DNA of 37,818 bases from Chara braunii (GCA_003427395.1 BFEA01000006.1:330252-368069); one strand, 5' to 3'; positions 9,596 to 20,620 are shown, counted from the first letter of the stretch. The notes: generated by a model from the sequence alone, not told the origin. Made by a program: numbers and translations.

Positions 9596-11273
9596 GTGTA
9601 TCAGCCTTGCATGATAGCCGCTGATCACCACCCTAAGACTAGTTGCTACTGTTTGAGAGCGAGGGAGTTTTATTCTTTCTCGCGCCAGTATGACCACGAG
9701 CGTCTGTTTCTAGCTCTGGTCAAGCAAACATACATTGCATCTGTTTCATGTCCTCCGAGGGAGTTTTATTCTCTCTCGCGCCAGTATGACCACGAGCGTC
9801 TGTTTCTAGCTTTGGTCAAGCGAACAGACACTGCATCTGTTTCCTGTCCTCCTGAGATACAGCAGGTTGTGGACCAGTATGTCGATCTGATGCAGGAGCC
9901 CTTTGGATTACCCAATCGGCCAACCAAGCATCACATTGAGCTGCTACCTGGAGCGGTCCCTCCTAAGGCCCGCATCTACAAGATGTCCCCTGCTGAGCTT
10001 GAGGAGCTCAGAAAGCAGTTAGAGACCCTGCCCAGCAAGGGCTGCATACGACCGAACACATCTGAATTTGGCGCATCAGTGCTCTTCGTCCCGAAAGGGA
10101 ATGGAGAATTTAGAATGTGCATCAATTACAGGAATCTCAATAAGATCACTAGAAAAAGTACAGAGCCTATTCCTAGGATCGATGACCTTCTAGATATGGT
10201 ACAGGGTTGTACAGTGTTCAACAAAGTCGATCTCAAATCTGGGTACCATCAGATTGAGATGGCAGAGGAGGATGTCCACAAGACAACCTTCAAAACCAGA
10301 TATGGTACTTACGAGTATCTGGTTATGCCATTTGGACTTTGCAATGCCCCAGGTACCTTCCAGACTGAGATGCACCGCATCTTCAGGCCTTACTTGGACA
10401 AGTTTATGGTTGTCTATCTAGATGACATTCTGATATTCAGCCGGACTATCAGGGAACATGCGGAGCAGTTGGCTCTAGTTCTTCAGTCATTACGTGACAA
10501 CCAGTACAAAATTAACAGGGAGAAGTCCTCTTTTGGGGTTCCCTCTGTTATCTACCTGGGTCATGTAATCTATGGAGATGGTTTGGCTCCTGAAGCAACC
10601 AAGATACCTGCTGTTCAAGAGTGGCCACAACCTCAGACAGTGAGAGATGTTCTGTCCTTCATGGGTTTGGCCTCGTACTACAGAAAGTTTGTCAGAAACT
10701 TTTCTGCAGTGGCTACACCCCTTATCAACTTAACAAAGAAAGACACTCCTTTCCTTTGGTCTCTTCCCTGTCAGTTGGCCTTCACACGACTCAAGAAGGC
10801 CTTGACTCGTGCACCAGCGCTGAAGTTGCCTGACCCCACCTTGCCATTCATCCTGACCACTGATGCCAGTCAGTATGACATTGGGGTAGTTCTTCACCAA
10901 GATGATGGGAATGGTCTACGACCTGTAGAGTTCATGAGCAAGAAGATCAAGACTCGAAAGCTTCAGCACTCTACCTACGAGAAGGAGCTATATGCTCTTG
11001 TCTGTGCCGCACTTTCCTTTGGGAAGACACTTCAAGATCTTCTTTGATCATTCCACCTTACAGTGGATGAAATCCCTGGGAGATTTGAATGACAAACTGG
11101 CACGCTATATTCAGTTCATTGACATGTTTGACTTTGAATTGAAACATAAGGAGGACTGCTACAATAAGGTAGCAAATGGCCTCTCTTGTAGGTCTGACTC
11201 TTTTGCACCGATCTCCTCCACTCACTCCTTTGGAGAGGAGACCCGTCAGACCATTGCTCGTCTACTGCCTTAG
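9596..11273 (+). pseudogene. Reverse transcriptase and RNase H of element 1
   Basis: The longest open stretch in the window (9596-11047). The RT palm is recognisable: VLFVPKGNGEFRMCINYRNL, then IDDLLDMVQG, LKSGYHQIEM, LVMPFGLCNAPGTFQ and the catalytic YLDD at 10415-10426. RNase H begins at TTDASQYDIGVVL (about 10857) and continues to EKELYALV, where a frameshift near 11010-11030 moves it to another frame (FFDHSTLQWM). A TAG follows at 11271. The N-terminal part holds a 96-bp in-frame tandem duplication (9661-9852), described separately. RT residues look intact, but the enzyme could not be made as one pol product. Confidence 0.92.
9661..9852 (+). repeat. 96-bp in-frame tandem duplication
   Basis: Units 9661-9756 and 9757-9852 differ by only a few bases and both encode REFYS-F/L-SRQYDHERLFL and so on: 32 residues repeated. 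The duplication is a multiple of three, so the frame into RT is kept. It lies in the linker between protease and RT. Confidence 0.95.
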
Positions 11274-11303
11274 AACCCGACTTATGGACCCATAGTCAGG
11301 AAT

Positions 11304-12277
11304 TTGCAAGTGGATCGGAATTCTGAACCCGACTACGCCCAAAGTTCAGACTTGCTGTATACCTACAGCAGAGGTGAGGAACGCTTATGCATTCCCCAGG
11401 ACCAGCGACTCAGGACACTGCTGATGTCAGAGTGTCATGATGCGCGCAAACATTTTGGGTTCTTAAAGTCATATGCTGCCCTGTCGCAGCGCTTCTTCTG
11501 GAAGGAGATGCGGAGTGATCTGCTACACTATGTCTAAACCTGTGAGCTTTGCCAGAGAAATAAGGTCCAGCGTAGACCTCCTCTGGGACTGCTCAAAACC
11601 TTACCCATACCTGATGGTCCTGCTGAATCTGTGTTATTGACTTCATAGATCTAGGCAAGACCACCCCTCGTGGCATGCGTTAGGTAATGGTCTGTGTGGA
11701 CAGGTTCTCTAAGTACGCAAAGTTCATCCCCTTGCCAGAAGTAGCTAGGGTTCCCGCTGTGAGAGCAGCGTTTTCAGAGAGGTGGGTTACTCACCATGGA
11801 CCGACCACTTCTATAGTCAGTGATCGAGATCCACGATTCTGCAGCAAGGAGTGGCAATCCTACTGTAAGGATTACCTACACTCACGACTGGACATGACTT
11901 CTGCTCATCACCCTGAAGCCAATGGTCAGGCTGAAGTGATGAAGCAGGTACTGTTCCAATTACTACGTCCTGTCATCTCCCCAGATCAACAGGACTGGGA
12001 TCTCCACTTGGCTCGTGTCGTGCACAGCTTGTATAACACGTCTATCCACTCCTCCACTGGGTTCAGCCCATACCGGTTGCACTGGGGATGTGAACCACGA
12101 CAGCCTCTCAATGATATCATCGATAAGGCTAAGTCTGATCTGACACCAGGCACTGCAGAGTTTGCTAGACGCTATCGCATAGATGTGGAAAGAGCACGGG
12201 GGAACTTGGTCAAAGCTCAAAAGGCTATGATTGAACAAGTTAAACGCCATAGGCGGCCTTCCTCCATCCGTTATTGA
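11304..12277 (+). pseudogene. Integrase of element 1, N-terminal and catalytic domains
   Basis: The HHCC zinc domain reads ECHDARKHFGF...CELCQRNK, with a TAA at 11535 between the His and Cys halves. The catalytic core follows in a shifted frame: first Asp in IDFIDLG (codon 11639-11641), then VCVDRFSKYAKFIPLPE, second Asp in SDRDPRF (11822-11824), and the Glu in NGQAEVMKQ (11933-11935). The second Asp and the Glu are 36 residues apart, close to the D,D-35-E spacing. All three acidic residues survive, but stops and frame changes near 11535, 11630 and 11680 disable it. Confidence 0.9.
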
Positions 12278-12712
12278 CTATGTCTGGGTGGCCAGTTCTG
12301 AGTTGTCGAGGGAGGAGGATATCTCCCCCGAGCTGTTGCCTCGTTATTTGGGTCCATGGCAGGTCTTAGATACAGTGGGTTCTGATCCATTTGGACCGTC
12401 ATACGTCATCGGCGTTCCACTGCATCTGCAGACCTATCCAGTCTTTCATGCATCCAAGCTGCTCCCCTTCACCGCAGCTTATGCGTTCCCCGACCGGCCT
12501 CCTCAGTTTGGTCCACCAATCCTTGGCAAGGGATATGACGTGGAGTCCATTGAGGACGAGTGGGGCACTGGCCCTTCCAGCCTCATACTGAGGACAAATG
12601 GTTTACCCAGAAGGAACTTCTCAAGACAGCAAAGTCTGTAGTTTTATGTTACGAGGCGGCCAAGAAGGGAAACCTTCCTCGGCGATCTCCTCGTCTACAC
12701 CCCTAGCGCAAA
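12231..12712 (+). pseudogene. Integrase C-terminal domain and chromodomain-like tail of element 1
   Basis: A GPY/F-type segment (LLPRYLGPWQVLD...FGPSYVIGVP) is followed by the chromovirus signature TYPVFHASKLLPF. The start of a chromodomain (YDVESIEDEWGTG) follows, and a frame change near 12580 leads into EDKWFTQKELLKTAKS and YEAAKKGNLPRRSPRLHP, ending at a TAG. The first part is out of frame with the core upstream (overlap 12231-12277). Chromodomains of such integrases steer insertion toward particular chromatin. This tail lacks the usual aromatic-rich VKWKGY strand, so the call is chromodomain-like. Confidence 0.75.
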
Positions 12713-12723
12713 GGTCCTCGCTC

Positions 12724-12737
12724 CCCGGGGGGGTAAG
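12724..12737 (+). other. Putative polypurine tract of element 1
   Basis: CCCGGGGGGGTAAG lies directly upstream of the 3' LTR. Its G-rich half is where plus-strand primer formation is expected. It is shorter and less pure than usual. Confidence 0.5.
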
Positions 12738-12739
12738 TC

Positions 12740-13851
12740 TGCAATGGCTTGCTGATTTCTACTGTCGAGATCTGACTGTTGTACAGTTGCGTCTTAGGGT
12801 CAGATTTGTAATTTTATTTGTGTCAGGGACTAACCGCCAGTTTAGTCTTCAGAGGAATTCATGAGGGACATATCCGCAATTTCTGGGAAAATTGCAGACC
12901 CGAGTTCCCCTTAGCCGTTATTGCCCTTAGCAGACCCGGGCTATCACTGAGACAGCCGGCCCATCCGGGCCCTGGGCTGTAGAGATGGAATAGGCGCCGT
13001 ATAGCCGGGTAGGGCCCAGGCCGAACAGGCGAAACTGATGTGGTACCGGTCCAGTAGGTCTAGGTCTAGAGTAGGCTAGTCTATTAATAGGACTGAGCCG
13101 GTAGGTTAGGGACTTTTGCCGTTTCATTTTTGCGATACAGTGTTCTGAGCCAAGCAAGTTTGCTGGTGGTGATGGTCTACAGGCGGCATCCTGAGACCCT
13201 CTTCGTGGACGGCAGCCATAGCCAGTTTGCCTGTGTTTGCCATAGCTGGGGCACCCTCTGCGCATCTACCCCTGAGGGTATCTGCGATTGGCTGGGCTGT
13301 TCTGAGGCACTTCACTGAGTGTATGTGGGTGGACCACTGTCGCCCTTCGCTCCCCGGAGATTGTCAGGGTTTCGTCAGTGGTGTGGCAGCATAGCTGCCG
13401 TCTTCTTGGTCGGAGTTACTCATCGGCACTAAAGACTTCATCGCGATTCATGTTCTTCATCTGGATGGCTGGCGCTGGCCTCGGGAAGGCGGATTCTGTG
13501 TTGCGCTACTAACTGGGTGTGGAATAGAGAGTGGTGTGTGGAGTTCTGAGGGTGGCGAGACACTGGGATAAACTCTGTAACGACTATTGGTTTGAGTTGG
13601 CTCATCATCAGTGTGATTCCGATTCTTCTCCTCGCAGGTGTCTTCTTGTGATTGGTTGTTGGGAGTCTGTCAGAGAGTGAGAATCGCTGTGTGTCTCTCC
13701 CCATCTGTGCATGGTTGAATTCCGCTGCTTATCTTTGTCTGTGTGCAGTTTGGACTCTGTCTCCTCTCCCCTTTGTCTGGTATGTGTATGGGCGTGTGTC
13801 AGACACTCTGTGTGTGAGTGGCGAGAAAATCGTCAGACAACCAAGTTCATA

Positions 13852-13854
<3 letters not shown>
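12740..13854 (+). repeat. 3' LTR of element 1 (1,115 bp)
   Basis: Starts TGCAATGG, ends ATAACA, and aligns with 4995-5900. It retains 12798-13004, which the 5' copy lacks. TG repeats follow immediately. Confidence 0.92.

Positions 13855-13914
<60 letters not shown>
13855..13914. repeat. Compound (TG)n(AG)n microsatellite
   Basis: A TG run (13855-13884) switches to AG (13885-13914). Its TG half is the right side of the microsatellite that element 1 entered; the left side is 4972-4996. Confidence 0.95.
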
Positions 13915-13915
<1 letters not shown>

Positions 13916-14179
13916 CCAGAGGGTCAAGAGTGAGAGTTCGTCTTCGGGTGTGCTTGCTGGCCTCCATAATCACACAGCTTGCTGTACGCGGACTTGTTGA
14001 GTTGTCATATCACGTGTTGCTTTCCGTCTCTTGTATACTGAAGTGTGTAACTCAGGTGTGGGATGATTTGTTGGTTTGAAGTCTGGTCTCTCATTACAAT
14101 CAAACCTATTGGCAGCGTTCTTATCACTGTTCTGTGTGCTGTGTGGTTTGCCCTGTTGGCCATGTGGTTCTTTTTGTAG

Positions 14180-14263
14180 TTAACTCCACAAATGCGTACA
14201 ATGCTTGACAATCCCCGCGTAAGAGAGATGCTCCAAAGCCCAGACTTCATTCAGCAGATGCAG
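14180..14263 (+). CDS. DSK2: Ubiquilin/DSK2-like protein, exon A (STI1-type motif)
   Basis: An 84-bp phase-0 exon. It has an acceptor after a T-rich tract (TTCTTTTTGTAG, ending 14179) and a donor GTGGGT at 14264. It encodes LTPQMRTMLDNPRVREMLQS followed by PDFIQQMQ, matching the repeated NPQxRxMLxxNPxxRxMxQNPxFxxQ motif of ubiquilin/DSK2 STI1 regions. These proteins carry an N-terminal ubiquitin-like domain and a C-terminal UBA domain, and deliver ubiquitinated clients to the proteasome in cytosol and nucleus. Neither end domain is visible here. The preceding exon must end in phase 0 and probably lies left of element 1 or of the window. Confidence 0.68.
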
Positions 14264-14659
14264 GTGGGTTGCCCTCTGGTATTGTGTTTGCATTTAGCTT
14301 TGATCATTCACACGTCGACAGGAACAGTTGGCTTGTACCCTAATTGTTGTCAGATAGGGAATGGATTTCTGTCTTTTTCGATGAGGTTTGAAATATGGCT
14401 TCCAGTGCGCTGACCTCTTTTCGTTGGTAGTTTGAGACATCATTCCCATTCCTCTTATGTTTGGTTTGGTGTATTGTACGACTAGTTCACCATACCTGCA
14501 AAGTAAAGATGCTTAGGCCCTTTTGTCTCTTATGTGCAGAAGTCTGAGCTTACCAGGTAGTTGCCTGGGCCGGACTCAAAATGGGCCCAGTTGCTTCTGA
14601 GGCCGCGACCTTCACTTATGGCCAGCCTGGACTTGCTTGCATGGTGGCCTGCCATGCCC
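14264..14659 (+). other. Start of 5.0-kb ubiquilin intron, no feature seen
   Basis: Intron A runs 14264-19279. This first part shows only T-rich, intron-like sequence; relics of element 3 begin near 14660. Confidence 0.5.
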
Positions 14660-16700
14660 TTAGGTACCGTCATTCTTGTTGTTGCGTCCCTTTGAGAGCC
14701 CTCTCATACTGTGCAACCAATTGGGGCACACACTTGACCCTTTTGTAAACCACCTCTCTTTTCTTGGATGGATCAACATGATGCCTGAAGCAGACTTGAA
14801 ACTGCAATTGAGATTCAGTTGTCTTCCTGTCCCTGGTGGCTGGCCCACATGATTGGAGGAAGCATGGATCGATGAGGAGAAAACTGATTGCTCTTTGAAA
14901 AGGGCAAAAAACTTGAAAAATGTTTTGTCGAATTAAAAACTGGGTGAGGAAGAAGGTAAGAAGGGACATCAATCACATGTGTATTGGACCTTCAGGATCA
15001 TATCCTACATGTCGAAGACAGTCCATGGTCTTTGTAGTATTGTCGGAAACTCTGACGACTTAACCCATGCCAAATCACCAACCTGGAAAGTAGGTATCAG
15101 TCTATGCTGATTGTCTGATTCTATCATGGCCCTCTGATATTTCTGTAGCTCTCTACAGTTCTCTGGAACACTCGAGGGCCTATTCAAGATTTCCAGGTGC
15201 TGACTGTGTTTTAGAGTGTGCAAGCAGAAAATGTAAGGGGGTTGTGGGTTCCCATCCTAAATGCACTTGTTGGGTGATCAACCTGTGACTCAATGGACAG
15301 CGTTATTAACTTATTATACAGCCGAGCTATGGCTGTGTAATCATCTGTCCAGCGTGGCCATTATCTTCATGGTGATCCTTGAAGTTATCTTCAGTTCTGA
15401 CCTTAGCTAAAGTCCTGCTACAGTTCACTTGTGAAAAGCACATCCCTATCACTTTAACCACCAGTACCTCCACGGTTTTAGGCCGTTAACATGGTGGCTG
15501 AATCGGTCCGCCGTGCGGGTCCATATGCATTTGCATCAGAGGGGGCCTAAGACCCACTGGGGTACTGGTGGTTTTAGTTTTGGGTAAAATGAGATCCTTT
15601 ATCCAGTCATTGGTGAACCTTCGGCTGGACGGAAGGAAGCGTGAGTGTGTTTCATGATATAATATTCTATTGCCGGTGGAATAGGAACCGACGAACGCTC
15701 CCCAGATCGGAAATGGAGCCAGGGACATAAGGACCTGTTTAAAAAAAGTACAGGTATTCTGACCGTACGTTGTATTCGGGGGAAGAAGGTAGCAAGTTCT
15801 TGTTGAAGCATCAGCTACCACATTATACTTTCCTTTTCTCATTCTGTAGGATGAAACTGTGCATGTTTATGACTTGTGTCTAACACTTGACAGCATCAGA
15901 ATGTGTGGGCTGTGTCTTGCCTATGGCGTAATGCTTTCAGTATCTCAGTGTCTCAGGGCCATATCAGCTGACTGCATAGAACTCCCTTTGATAGGTGGAA
16001 TTTGCGCAAGTTTTGAGATTATATCTTTTGAAATGTGTTCTCAATTGGTCTCAACTTACCCCCCTCGAATTCCTGTAGCATTGTGATATCCCATACTGAC
16101 TAGCAGTAAATGGCTTGTTAGGTATTGCAATCTTTAGAATTGGGTAGTTAGTGAGGGTCGTGCTTGAAAGCTTGCCCGTGCACGATACTCCATTCCCAAG
16201 GCGTATTACGTCGTGTAAGATCAGTCGATGGACCAGTATCTATATATTGTAGTTCTCTAAGAATGATCTATGCAAGTGCTTGAGCCCACTCACACACGTT
16301 ACTCTCCTGGCCATACCCATGAAAGATCTGATCAGAGGCACAGAGTGCAATATCGGCCAGTTCTTAATGGCCACAGCTTTCTCATCCTCGGGCCTCAGAC
16401 TGTCCTGAGCGATCTCATGGCCCAGATTCAAGGCTCTAAAGCGGCGAAACTCGCATTTTCTATATTGATCTTGTACTAGTGCTTTCGGAGGAGATCTAGG
16501 ACTACATTACATGCTCTGGTCCTCCAACATCTAACTAAAGGCAAGGATATTGTTGAGATAGACACCAATGAACTTATCTGCGAAGTCGTGAAACACGCTG
16601 TTCGTAGCATGCTGGAAAATCCTGGGTGCATTGAGAGAGCCCAAACGGCATCCTGACAAACTCATAGAGACTAAAGCGTGTTTGGGAGGCTGTCTTGTGC
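14660..16700 (-). mobile_element. Decayed Ty3/gypsy relic, element 3
   Basis: Minus-strand pol fragments in correct order, far more worn than elements 1 and 2. RT: RMPFGLS (16632-16653) and VYLNNILAF where the catalytic YLDD should be (16549-16560). Then comes LGHEIAQDSLRPEDEKAVAI (about 16425) with IRSFMGMA, typical of the RT-RNase H boundary. RNase H end: KGKYNVVADAS (about 15835-15800). Integrase end: RAMIESDNQ...TFQVGDLAWVKSSEF (about 15140-15050), and a tail fragment VPQLVAQYERALKG (about 14735-14695) that resembles the element 2 tail. No LTRs recognised. It lies in intron A of the ubiquilin gene and is itself interrupted by a 116-bp inverted-repeat element. Confidence 0.75.
15453..15576. 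mobile_element. 116-bp terminal-inverted-repeat element (family T, copy A)
   Basis: ACCACCAGTACC at 15457 and its reverse complement GGTACTGGTGGT ending 15572 bound a 116-bp non-coding element. It is flanked by TTTA (15453-15456) and TTTA (15573-15576), a 4-bp target duplication. It interrupts element 3 between its RNase H and integrase remnants. The same termini bound 26592-27732 and, with changes, 36074-36313. Confidence 0.82.
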
Positions 16701-16914
16701 TGATCCTCGGGTCTTATTTGGATCTGGTGCCCTAAGATATGGTGGTACCCTAACCTGATAGATCTATCTTACTGAATTACTTACATCTATGGAGTCCATC
16801 CAAGATGCACGGTAAGGCTCAGTGTTACGCACTGTGATGGCATTGAGGTTCCCTGTAGTCAATGTTCGTACTCGTGAGGTACTTCACCTCATCGGTTCCT
16901 TCAATTGCGTGCGT

Positions 16915-17084
16915 AGTCCAGAACGAAAACCTTGTGCTTGTTGGCCAACGATCATGTCAAATGGTATTTCACCGCTGAGCAGAACAGAAAACGGGTGCCT
17001 AATCTTTGACTTTGCATGAGAGAAGGAGAGCATGCTAAATTCTTAATGCAGTCCAGAACAAAAACCTTGTGCTTGTTGGCCAAC
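16915..17084. repeat. 35-bp direct repeat pair
   Basis: AGTCCAGAAC-G/A-AAAACCTTG and so on (35 bp) occurs at 16915-16949 and 17050-17084 with a single difference, 135 bp apart. It lies in sequence that may be the gag/protease part of element 3, which I could not confirm. Confidence 0.85.
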
Positions 17085-18482
17085 TTCTATACTACAAGTC
17101 TACTTAGTGGCTGCATCCTGTCTGTAAGGAACAGTTTCATGACACCGGCTTGACTGATGTAACGTTGAGTCAATCCTATATTACATCACGGGCGTTTACT
17201 GCTGGTCAGCTCTCCCTTTGAATCTTTTGCCGTAGTTACCCATGGGGCCATAGCTTTTTTGGCAATGTCGCCGTCAACTCTTTTAAGGATTCGGTCACAT
17301 CTTGAGAACATAGCATCTCCTGGTCAGACTGTGACTGGGGGGTAACAACAAGGTAAGTAGCTATGAGGAGGGAGTGTCATGCAAGCTGCCGCCCCTCTAC
17401 TACGGACCGCGGCCTATTCTCAAGGCACTAGGTGATGAGTCTTGTGGAGCCGCCACATAGTGGCTGTTCCTCCACATCTGTGTAAGTATCAGGTGTTTCA
17501 TTTATCTGAACTTCATACTTGCACTAACTTAGATGAATGTCCCAGCAGCTGTATTGTGAGCCTGTGATGCACTCTGTGCAGAACCCTAGGTTCTTTCTAG
17601 CTCGAAGGGACCTTGCTTCTGGGTCGGTCGGAGTGCGATGACCCAGACATAATTGGCCTGAGATTTGTACTGTTGACTGAGTATTGCTGCTTGATGGTCT
17701 GATTTCCTGAGACTTCCGTGTTCTGTGCAAGCTTGGTGTTTGCTTTCATATCCCTAAGTCACCATGGGATGATTGCTATGCAGAGTGCTAACTGTGTGCT
17801 TGCGATGTGTTTTCTGTCCCCCTGCAAGGGGTAGAATGAAAATAGGGAAACCTTAGGGCCAAGACTGAAATTGGGTACAGGGCGCAGTTGTAGAAAGGCC
17901 AGGACGGACAGGCACACACAAGTAGAATTTGGCTAGTACTTGATAGGGGATTCCACCTGTTCGGGTAGGCACGGCAGAGGTTCGGTAGGCTGAGAAGGAC
18001 CTGGTAGCTTCCAAAAGGTCACAAGTAGTGAGGGCCCATATGCCTATATAGCGTGGAAGCTAGATCTAGGCCCTGAAGTAGGATTACAGGCTGCAATAAT
18101 GTTCCCGCCAAAAGGTAGAAATGCCTCAGAGGCCTAGCACAATGGAAAGACAGTCGTACCACAGGCAAAGTGAGGCCAGAGGCCGACTTGCAAAAGTATA
18201 TCATTGGGGCACAATGAGTGAAGCTGTATCCTTCCAGGCACTCGTACCTCTGCTCTGCGCAGAGGGTGAAGCTTGGCACAACTCTGCTGAGTGGTGGAGC
18301 TGGAGGGTGGACAAGAAGAGCTCCATGGCTATGGAGTGGTAGACGGGGGGAGAAGGCCTAGGCTATTGAGGTAGACGGTGAAGTGTCTCAGGCCAGGATA
18401 CAGAGAAGGTGTAGAGGATGAGAATGGGGGAGAGAGGAAACAGCAAGAGAAATTCACCGTAAGCGATCTTCACTTCTATGGC
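17085..18482. other. Intronic sequence, no feature seen
   Basis: Within intron A of the ubiquilin gene. Only short ORFs without motifs are present on either strand. I see no LTR ends, tRNA-like boxes or tandem arrays here. Confidence 0.4.
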
Positions 18483-18554
18483 TAACCCTTCATCTAGAAG
18501 GCGCCTTAACCCTTCATCTAGAAGGCGCCTTAACCCTTCATCTAGAAGGCGCCT
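18483..18554. repeat. 24-bp minisatellite, three perfect copies
   Basis: Units at 18483-18506, 18507-18530 and 18531-18554 read TAACCCTTCATCTAGAAGGC followed by GCCT. On the minus strand an 86-codon ORF (18363-18623) reads them as a repeated eight residues, RRLLDEGL. Nothing else suggests that ORF is a gene. Confidence 0.94.
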
Positions 18555-19279
18555 TCCGGGTGCCGGTTGGTTTTGAACTTCATCCGAGAGTGTAGCTATC
18601 GTGGAATGAGATGGGAGAGGCATAGTAGTGATTGTGTTGTCTACGTGATGAGTATGGATGGCCCGCCATAGTGGTAGTTGCAGCCGACAGAAGAGAAGTG
18701 AGCGTATTGCCGAAAGGAGGGCTGTTTGACTGCTGGCAGCAAGGGGGAATGCTCGGGCTTTTCATTTGTTCTTTTGTTATTGTATTTAATTGGAAGGGAG
18801 AAGAAGTGAGAGGGAAGACATTGTTTCAGCTTGTGTAACAGCTTGTACTCTTTTCTTGATTCCGTTCCGCCCTTTCTCTCTCTACACTTCTGCTTTTGAG
18901 TTTCAACAAGTCTTGAATTTTCTCGCAATCGAGTTTTCCGTTTTGAATGTAGGATCAAATAGTGGAAAAGACGAAAAATGATAGAAAAGCCTCTGTTCTT
19001 GCCCTCGCCAATTTTGTCCCAATTTTGTGCCCTTGGGCAATGATGTGTAAATGTATCACAGGATATGGTACATGCCCGGATTTCTGCTGGAAATTCTAAG
19101 TTGCATGAGAGTGTGGTGTGTACGAAGTTCAAACATGTGTCGAGCGTCTTGAGTGCGGCAATGACTCTTTTAATTTCAGAGAGCATGCATTCCTTTATGA
19201 CATACGCAGTGAAATTAACTTCGGATGCCTGTTTTCTGTCTCCAATGGGCCGTTTCTGTTTGTGTGTTTGTTGTTTTAG
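18555..19279 (+). other. End of intron A, with acceptor for exon B
   Basis: No gene is recognised. The long minus-strand ORF 18641-19330 has no family signature and runs antisense through exon B. A T-rich tract (TTTGTTGTTTTAG) ends at the 19279 acceptor. Confidence 0.45.
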
Positions 19280-19347
19280 CGGATGTTTCAAATGCAGAGC
19301 CTCTGGGCTCCACAGCTCCAAGCACTGCAAGGCTTAGGTGGAGCCAT
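19280..19347 (+). CDS. DSK2: Ubiquilin/DSK2-like protein, exon B
   Basis: A 68-bp exon starting in phase 0, as exon A requires, with acceptor TTGTTTTAG (ends 19279) and donor GTGAGT at 19348. It encodes RMFQMQSLWAPQLQALQGLG followed by GA and two bases of the next codon. The Gln/Met/Leu-rich helix continues the STI1 region toward the linker that precedes the UBA domain in DSK2 proteins. It leaves two bases over, and exon C supplies exactly one base (AT+G, Met). Confidence 0.6.
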
Positions 19348-20203
19348 GTGAGTTGGCTCACCCCTTTCCTTCTTTGCCAGAAAATAATGATCTCTCGGCC
19401 TCTGGAAATGAAGTTGCTGACTTCTTTGTCCCTGCATGTTGGATGTTGAGGCACATTCTGACAGGGGCAAGATGGTCGGTTGTTTTTGGGGCCCATGAAA
19501 GCTCGAGGATGGCAAGGCTGGTACATGCTGAGTTGCAACGTGGTCATTTGGGGGTGTTCTTTTTCCCTTTGTTTTTCTTGTTTCTTTCTTTATCCCGTTT
19601 TTTTAAACAGAAAACGGAAGGATTCGGGTCCTAAAGACAGCAATGCTCTGTCTTTGACTTATAGCTTCGGCCAAATCAAAATTCTGCGGAGAAAGTCAGG
19701 CTGCAGTGTCCTAGAGGCACAAGCCAAAGTCCTCTTGTCAATAGCCTAAAGGGCCCAGTCTTCAGACTGGATTATCTAGGGCGTGAGAAAGTCAACCCAG
19801 GCCTTGAGAAAGTCAACAGTCAGACTCTACCAGGTGCAGCAGTAAACGAGTCGAAGATTTCTTAAGAAGCCGACGGTGGCTACATGTGACACATCAATCC
19901 AGAGGCTGACAAATTGTCTCCAGATGCCTTCAGGGCATGGGTCCAGGCAGCACCACACAGGATGCAGGGAAGGCTACTCAACGCTACATATCTGGCCTAC
20001 TGCCAGTCGTTCATTCGCCCTGGTTCATGCTACTTGAGCGCTGCTGTGTGCTAGGGGCTAGAGAGAGAGAGAGAGAGAGAGAGCAGGGACTTAGTGACTA
20101 TTCTAGGGAGGCCATGCCACTAGCTTCGGACTCAATACTCTTCTGGTGACAACTGTGGATTTTGGGAGACTTATTATTCAGGCGTTGCAGAAGGGCATTC
20201 ACG
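19348..20203 (+). other. Start of 16.5-kb ubiquilin intron
   Basis: No gene is recognised. There is a short AG run at 20060-20083. Small ORFs at 19225-19749 overlap exon B and the intron in other frames and carry no motifs. Confidence 0.45.
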
Positions 20204-20373
20204 CTCTAGTTCTCTCCACTCCTCGTCTCCACCTCTCCTCCATCATTTCCATAGTCTATGATTTGCTCCCCAGGAGTATTTACTCTCTAGTTCTCCCTCT
20301 CTCTCCACTCCTCGTCTCCATTTCTCCTCCACCATTTTCATAGTCTATGGTTGTGCTCCCCATGAGTATGTTC
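20204..20373. repeat. Tandem duplication of about 81-89 bp
   Basis: Units at about 20204-20284 and 20285-20373 both start CTCTAGTTCTC and share CCACTCCTCGTCTCCA and CATAGTCTATG. The second has extra CT and scattered changes. Pyrimidine-rich, non-coding. Confidence 0.85.
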
Positions 20374-20540
20374 TCCTCCTTCCACCCTCCTGTATGATGA
20401 TTGCGTGAGATGCAGTCTTGAGATTGATGAGTCAGGCATGGTATTTTTAGTCTTCCGCGTGCATTGTGTTGTGATGGCATGTGTCTTTCTGCATTTTGGC
20501 GATTCCTTGGTTTTAACACTGAGCCCATCTTTTGGCAGGC

Positions 20541-20542
<2 letters not shown>

Positions 20543-20595
<53 letters not shown>

Positions 20596-20620
20596 NNNNN
20601 NNNNNNNNNNNNNNNNNNNN

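Larger units (their letters stand above)
4995..13854 (+). mobile_element. Ty3/gypsy chromovirus-type LTR retrotransposon, element 1 (defective)
   Basis: This is a complete-layout element of about 8.86 kb: 5' LTR, tRNA-iMet-type PBS, long leader, gag with zinc knuckle, protease, RT, RNase H, integrase, chromodomain-like tail, purine-rich tract and 3' LTR. Order PR-RT-RH-IN marks Ty3/gypsy (Metaviridae). Both LTRs begin TGCAATGG and end ATAACA. The element sits in a TG microsatellite: TG repeats end at its left LTR and resume right after the right LTR. Many stops and frameshifts across gag and pol make it non-autonomous. It lies upstream of, and so probably in an intron of, the ubiquilin gene. 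Confidence 0.93.

Noticed and set aside
18641-19330. 229-codon minus-strand ORF
   Set aside because: No family motif or coding bias. It runs antisense across ubiquilin exon B and intron, so it is probably a chance open frame.
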